Shown in pieces: positions 59,012-62,041 of a DNA stretch of 62,041 nucleotides. The position numbers were made by a program, and so were the translations under genes. The stretch's first letter is position 1; every line of letters begins with the position of its first letter. Below the pieces are notes generated by a model. It saw only the letters and a program-made list of their open reading frames with translations. It ran no database searches and was not told where the DNA came from. This DNA comes from DYEP01 sp040755615 (GTDB lineage: Bacteria > Bacillota > Sulfobacillia > DUSP01 > DYEP01): assembly GCA_040755615.1 (NCBI GenBank), contig JBFMAL010000015.1, forward strand, positions 1 to 62,041. Reading direction: 5' to 3'.

Positions 59012-60472
59012 TTGACAGTTCGAGTCAGATTCGCGCCCTCTCCTACAGGCTACCTCCATATAGGCGGGGCTAGAACAGCCTTGTTTAACTGGCTCTTCGC
59101 AAGGCATCACGTTGGGAAATTCATACTCAGGATAGAAGATACGGATGCTGAACGCACCGTAGAGGACTCGGTTTCTCAAATACTGGAGAGCTTTAAATGG
59201 CTTGGACTGGACTGGGACGAAGGCCCACTGGTAGGCGGGCCCTTTGGTCCCTATTTCCAGTCACAAAGGCGGGAGATTCACAGGGAATATGCAGACAGGC
59301 TGGTGCAGTCGGGTGCGGTATACCGGTGCTATTGTACACCGGAAGAGCTTGCAGCCAGAAGAGAGAAAGCGCGAAAAGAAGGACTGCCGCCTCGGTATGA
59401 TGGCCGCTGCAGGCACCTGACCCGGGAAGAGATAGATGGATTTGAGCGGGAGGGAAGGCGCCCCGTGCTGAGGCTGCGAACACCTGATGATGGTGTAACA
59501 GTCGTCAGCGACCTGATTCACGGCGACGTTGCCTTTGATAACGTGGCGATAGGAGATTTTATAGTACTAAAATCCGACGGTATGCCCGTATACAACTTCG
59601 CCTGCGTCGTGGATGATCACCTTATGGGCATAAGTCATGTTATAAGGGCTGATGAGCATCTGTCGAATACACCGAGGCAGCTCATGCTTTATGATGCGCT
59701 CCGTCTTCCGGCGCCGAAATTTGCCCACGTCCCGATGATACTGGCTCCCGATAGAACAAAGCTAAGTAAAAGACACGGCGCCATCAGTGTAGGAGAATTC
59801 CAGGCTCAGGGGTACCTGCCGGAGGCGTTGCTGAACTACCTGGCACTCCTCGGCTGGTCGCCGGAAACAGGGTCCGAATTCATGGACAAGGACGAAATGA
59901 TACGGCAGTTCTCCCTGGAACGGGTGTCAAAAACCCCAGCGATTTACGATATACAGAAAATAACATGGATGAACGGACACTATCTCCGGGAGATGGACCT
60001 TGACGTTATTGTTGAGCGTGCGCTGCCCTATTATCGCTCCATGGGCTTTCATGGCAGTTTGGCGGAGCTTAAGAAGATAGTAAGAGTGTTGAGAGACCGG
60101 GCGAAAACCTTGACTGAACTCGCTGAAACATCCAGTTACTTCATCTCTGGAGATTTTGATTATGACGAAAAAGGAGAAAAGAAGCATTTTGGGTCATCCG
60201 ATGTAATACGGATCCTCCGGGCGGGACGCGAGGCACTTTCGGGAGTCTATGAGTTCGATCTGGAGAACACCGAGCGGGCATACAGGGAAGTAATCTACAG
60301 GCTTGCAATTCCGGGCGGTGCACTAATTCATCCCACCAGGCTGGCACTAACAGGGCGCACGGTAGGGCCGGGGCTATTTGATGTGATGGTCTTACTTGGG
60401 AAGGAAGAGACAATCCGACGACTGGATCGAGCCATTGAGTACCTTGAGAACCGATACGTGAACGCGGGTTGA
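59012..60472 (+). CDS. gltX: Glutamyl-tRNA synthetase
   Basis: 486-aa class I synthetase. HIGH motif PSPTGYLHIGGA at 9-20, KMSKS motif KLSKRHGA at about 250, a zinc-like Cys cluster (CYC near 108 and CRH near 133), and the C-terminal anticodon-binding domain. Organisms lacking GlnRS use a non-discriminating form to make Glu-tRNA-Gln; whether that holds here is not visible. TTG 59012 is the start. tRNA-Gln(CTG) and tRNA-Glu(CTC) follow downstream. Confidence 0.96.
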   Translation: MTVRVRFAPSPTGYLHIGGARTALFNWLFARHHVGKFILRIEDTDAERTVEDSVSQILESFKWLGLDWDEGPLVGGPFGPYFQSQRREIHREYADRLVQSGAVYRCYCTPEELAARREKARKEGLPPRYDGRCRHLTREEIDGFEREGRRPVLRLRTPDDGVTVVSDLIHGDVAFDNVAIGDFIVLKSDGMPVYNFACVVDDHLMGISHVIRADEHLSNTPRQLMLYDALRLPAPKFAHVPMILAPDRTKLSKRHGAISVGEFQAQGYLPEALLNYLALLGWSPETGSEFMDKDEMIRQFSLERVSKTPAIYDIQKITWMNGHYLREMDLDVIVERALPYYRSMGFHGSLAELKKIVRVLRDRAKTLTELAETSSYFISGDFDYDEKGEKKHFGSSDVIRILRAGREALSGVYEFDLENTERAYREVIYRLAIPGGALIHPTRLALTGRTVGPGLFDVMVLLGKEETIRRLDRAIEYLENRYVNAG

Positions 60473-60737
60473 GCCATTCTGAGCCAAAAAGCGGCACACT
60501 GCCGGTGGATGTCTTTCCAAGCACGTCTCGATGCCAATGAATCGATGTATACTATTAAAGGCCGTTTTAAAGGCCGTTCATTGAGGTTCAAAAGCAATAC
60601 TGCACGTCTTGTTAATGACAAAGACTTTCTTGGCTTGCTTTCGGCTCAATGAAATATTTCCTCTCCTGGTGACATTTTCACAGACTTTTTTCAAGGTGAC
60701 AATATCACAGCACGATCACAAGCGGACTTACGGCATC
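60473..60737. repeat. Intergenic repeats upstream of tRNA-Gln
   Basis: No gene. A perfect 12-bp tandem repeat TTAAAGGCCGTT lies at 60555-60566 and 60567-60578. Further on, GGTGACATTTTCACAG (60668-60683) and GGTGACAATATCACAG (60695-60710) agree at 14 of 16 positions, each with a GTGA-N5-TCAC dyad, 27 bp apart. They could be ends of a lost insertion element or binding sites. Confidence 0.6.
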
Positions 60738-60766
60738 TTGCCCGTTGCTGTTTTGTGTGTTATAAT
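60738..60766 (+). promoter_or_regulatory. Sigma-A promoter of tRNA-Gln
   Basis: TTGCCC (60738-60743), 17-bp spacer, perfect TATAAT (60761-60766), about 43 bp before the mature tRNA. Confidence 0.75.
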
Positions 60767-60808
60767 TAGCCTTGCGTCTGAGAGACACAGAAACATCGTA
60801 GCGCCGGT

Positions 60809-60883
60809 TGGGGAGTGGTCTAGTGGTAGTGACGCCAGACTCTGGATCTGGTTGCGGTGGTTCGAATCCACCCTCCCCAGCCA
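60809..60883 (+). tRNA. tRNA-Gln (anticodon CTG)
   Basis: Cloverleaf with acceptor TGGGGAG/CTCCCCA, D arm AGTGGTCTAGTGG, anticodon loop CTCTGGA within CCAGA/TCTGG, T loop TTCGAAT, G discriminator and encoded CCA. It reads CAG. It is downstream of gltX and followed by a terminator. Confidence 0.95.
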
Positions 60884-60912
60884 AACAAAAGCACTTCCAC
60901 GCTAGTTAATTG

Positions 60913-60936
60913 ACCTGCCTGCTCCGGCGGGTTTTT
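60913..60936 (+). terminator. Terminator of tRNA-Gln
   Basis: ACCTGCC (60913-60919) pairs with GGCGGGT (60926-60932, one T-G) and is followed by five T. Confidence 0.75.
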
Positions 60937-60956
60937 AGCTGATTGTTGCCAATCGT

Positions 60957-60985
60957 TTGCCCATACGCTGAAAGGTTGCTATCAT
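60957..60985 (+). promoter_or_regulatory. Candidate promoter of the YtxH gene
   Basis: TTGCCC (60957-60962), 17-bp spacer, TATCAT (60980-60985). The leader to the ATG at 61167 would be about 175 nt and is without other recognised elements. Confidence 0.55.
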
Positions 60986-61166
60986 AAATAGATAAGCACG
61001 ACGATAGTATGGTCCAAGCTTGGGGCGGGTACGACGGTTGGCTGCGATCCGGAACCAGTGGCGGGAGCGTGACAGTTAGAAAGATACCTGCGTTCAGCGA
61101 GTGATATTCTGGCCCAGGTTGCAGCCTGCCGGTTTTCCCGGCAAATAGAAGCAGGGAGGCGTGGCT

Positions 61167-61535
61167 ATGGCTCAGGACAGGAACGATAGTTTCCTAGCAG
61201 GCTTATTAATTGGCGGTGTCTTAGGCGCGGTCCTCGGAATGCTTTTTGCTCCTCAGTCAGGAAAAGACACCAGGCACTATCTTTCGAAAAAACTTGAGGA
61301 AGCGAAAGAAGCAGCTGACAGAAGCGTGGAGATGACCGCTGAGAAGCTGGAGAGAGCAAGGCGGGAAGTAGATGAAGCTCTCACCAAGTTCAGGATTGCC
61401 CTGGATGAAAGAAAGAAGGCTCTTGAGGAAAGGTTTGCAAGTGTGAGCGAAAAATCTCAAGAAAAGGCCGTTGAACTCGAAGAAGCCGTGAACCAGGCTA
61501 TTAGCGAGATAGAGCGTATGGACCTTGAAAGGTAA
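61167..61535 (+). CDS. YtxH-domain general-stress-like protein
   Basis: 122-aa protein. A glycine-rich membrane helix (FLAGLLIGGVLGAVLGMLFAP, here cut to the core GLLIGGVLGAVLGML) is followed by PQSGKDTR, the YtxH signature, and then a long amphipathic coiled coil (about 40-120). In Bacillus ytxH is a general stress gene; molecular role unknown. ATG 61167 is chosen, 8 nt after GGGAGG, over GTG 61161. It stands alone between tRNA-Gln and tRNA-Glu. Confidence 0.85.
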   Translation: MAQDRNDSFLAGLLIGGVLGAVLGMLFAPQSGKDTRHYLSKKLEEAKEAADRSVEMTAEKLERARREVDEALTKFRIALDERKKALEERFASVSEKSQEKAVELEEAVNQAISEIERMDLER

Positions 61536-61566
61536 CAAAAGTCTCTTCAATCAGTGGTTTTGAATC

Positions 61567-61595
61567 TTTACAACCCATTATCCATATAGTATAAT
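61567..61595 (+). promoter_or_regulatory. Sigma-A promoter of tRNA-Glu
   Basis: TTTACA (61567-61572), 17-bp spacer, perfect TATAAT (61590-61595), 26 bp before the tRNA 5' end. Confidence 0.8.
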
Positions 61596-61620
61596 CCTAG
61601 TTGCGCTAATAAAAAGGTTA

Positions 61621-61696
61621 GGCCCCATCGTCTAGAGGCCTAGGACGCCGCGCTCTCAATGCGGTAACAGGGGTTCGAATCCCCTTGGGGCTACCA
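61621..61696 (+). tRNA. tRNA-Glu (anticodon CTC)
   Basis: Cloverleaf with acceptor GGCCCCA/TGGGGCT (terminal G-T pair), anticodon loop CTCTCAA within CCGCG/TGCGG-type stem, T loop TTCGAAT, A discriminator and encoded CCA. It reads GAG. It is 90 bp upstream of the rRNA promoter. Confidence 0.95.
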
Positions 61697-61785
61697 ACTC
61701 TTGTGCGACCTTGGGGGCGCACAGTTTTTTGTGGCGCAGACCGGAATAACAGTTGGGTTGCAGTAAATGGACAAGCAAAACCAAC

Positions 61786-61814
61786 TTGACCGGGTACCAG
61801 AAATATGATAAAGT
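61786..61814 (+). promoter_or_regulatory. rRNA operon promoter
   Basis: TTGACC (61786-61791), 17-bp spacer, TAAAGT (61809-61814). Downstream, TTGAAAACTGAACAG (about 61851-61865) resembles the boxA-type antitermination leader of Gram-positive rRNA operons. Confidence 0.65.
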
Positions 61815-61971
61815 ATGATCTGCCTGATGAGGGCGGAAACCTTGGTCCTTGAAAACTGAACAGTGAGAGAGGAAAGTTTCAGCCGGAAACGGCAAGAAGC
61901 GAAGAAGAGAAAGAGCCAGAGACAGGCTTCAGGTAAAGGTCTGCCGGCGTGAGAGCGCCGGTGGAGAGATA

Positions 61972-62041
61972 TTTACGGAGAGTTTGATCCTGGCTCAGGA
62001 CGAACGCTGGCGGCGTGCCTAAGACATGCAAGTCGAGCGGG
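61972..62041 (+). rRNA. 16S ribosomal RNA, 5' end (truncated by window)
   Basis: The first 70 bases of a 16S gene: TTTACGGAGAGTTTGATCCT then GGCTCAGGACGAACGCTGGC and GGCGTGCCTAAGACATGCAA. The gene runs off the right edge. A 16S so close to gltX and tRNA genes marks an rRNA operon about 26 kb right of oriC. Confidence 0.96.

Noticed and set aside
2401..61971. CRISPR array or cas genes
   Set aside because: No regularly spaced direct repeats and no Cas-like proteins were seen.

Overview
This window is the replication-origin neighbourhood of a Gram-positive, endospore-forming and probably anaerobic bacterium of the Clostridia type. The taxonomic call is inference. It rests on the order rpmH-rnpA-yidD-yidC-jag-mnmE-mnmG-rsmG-noc-parA-parB to the left of dnaA and dnaA-dnaN-yaaA-recF-DUF721-remB-gyrB-gyrA to its right, on sporulation genes (yyaC, bofA), on a four-subunit pyruvate:ferredoxin oxidoreductase, on a large Alu-type SRP RNA, on a T-box leader, and on GGGGG-type ribosome binding sites with many GTG and TTG starts. 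I cannot name genus or species.

Layout. 0-4 kb: a LysM/M23 endopeptidase, two tRNA genes (Thr-CGT, Gly-CCC), a HutP-like RNA-binding regulator, and two transposase remnants. 4-18 kb (minus strand): purA, a FAD dehydrogenase, dnaB, lonC, rplI, a YybS-like membrane protein, a MazG-like protein, rpsR-ssb-rpsF, ychF, DUF951, a MscS channel, DUF3343, CvpA, two unrecognised envelope proteins and a TPR protein. 18-24 kb: divergent yyaC, then ykuS, a phosphoribosyltransferase, a lipid kinase, a bactofilin paired with a membrane M23 peptidase, a decayed transposase, and DUF4446. 24-33.8 kb: a class V aminotransferase, a parS site, parB, parA, noc, rsmG, mnmG, mnmE, jag, yidC, yidD, rnpA and rpmH (44 codons). 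33.8-37.4 kb: oriC, with a cluster of three DnaA boxes left of dnaA, further weak boxes between dnaA and dnaN, and degenerate minus-strand coding debris beside the origin. 37-47 kb: the dnaN-gyrA replication block followed directly by archease and the RNA ligase rtcB. 47-52.5 kb: a T-box leader, a LUD-domain gene, mtnA, serS, four tRNA-Ser and two tRNA-Arg genes around tadA, and the SRP RNA. 52.5-62 kb: dnaX-ybaB-recR-DUF2508-bofA, porCDAB, gltX, tRNA-Gln, a YtxH protein, tRNA-Glu and the first 70 bases of a 16S rRNA.

Functional themes are initiation and segregation of replication (dnaA, dnaN, recF, DciA-like protein, gyrase, dnaB, dnaX, ssb, parABS, noc), translation and tRNA biology (mnmE/mnmG, rsmG, tadA beside its tRNA-Arg(ACG) substrate, serS beside four tRNA-Ser genes, gltX near tRNA-Gln and tRNA-Glu, RtcB/archease) and membrane insertion and envelope (yidC/yidD/jag, SRP RNA, M23 peptidases, bactofilin, CvpA). 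Nearly all genes point away from oriC on both sides, as expected for co-orientation with replication; the exceptions on the left arm are the LysM/M23 gene, the HutP-like gene and yyaC.

Most of the window is ordinary conserved core. The parts most worth a second look are the unrecognised membrane/beta-propeller pair next to CvpA, the Met at the quinolone-sensing position of GyrA, the zinc-finger extension on the DciA-like protein, the tadA reading frame that runs 48 bp into a tRNA-Ser gene, the T-box ahead of LUD-mtnA-serS, paired GTGA-N5-TCAC dyads upstream of tRNA-Gln, and several decaying insertion sequences.
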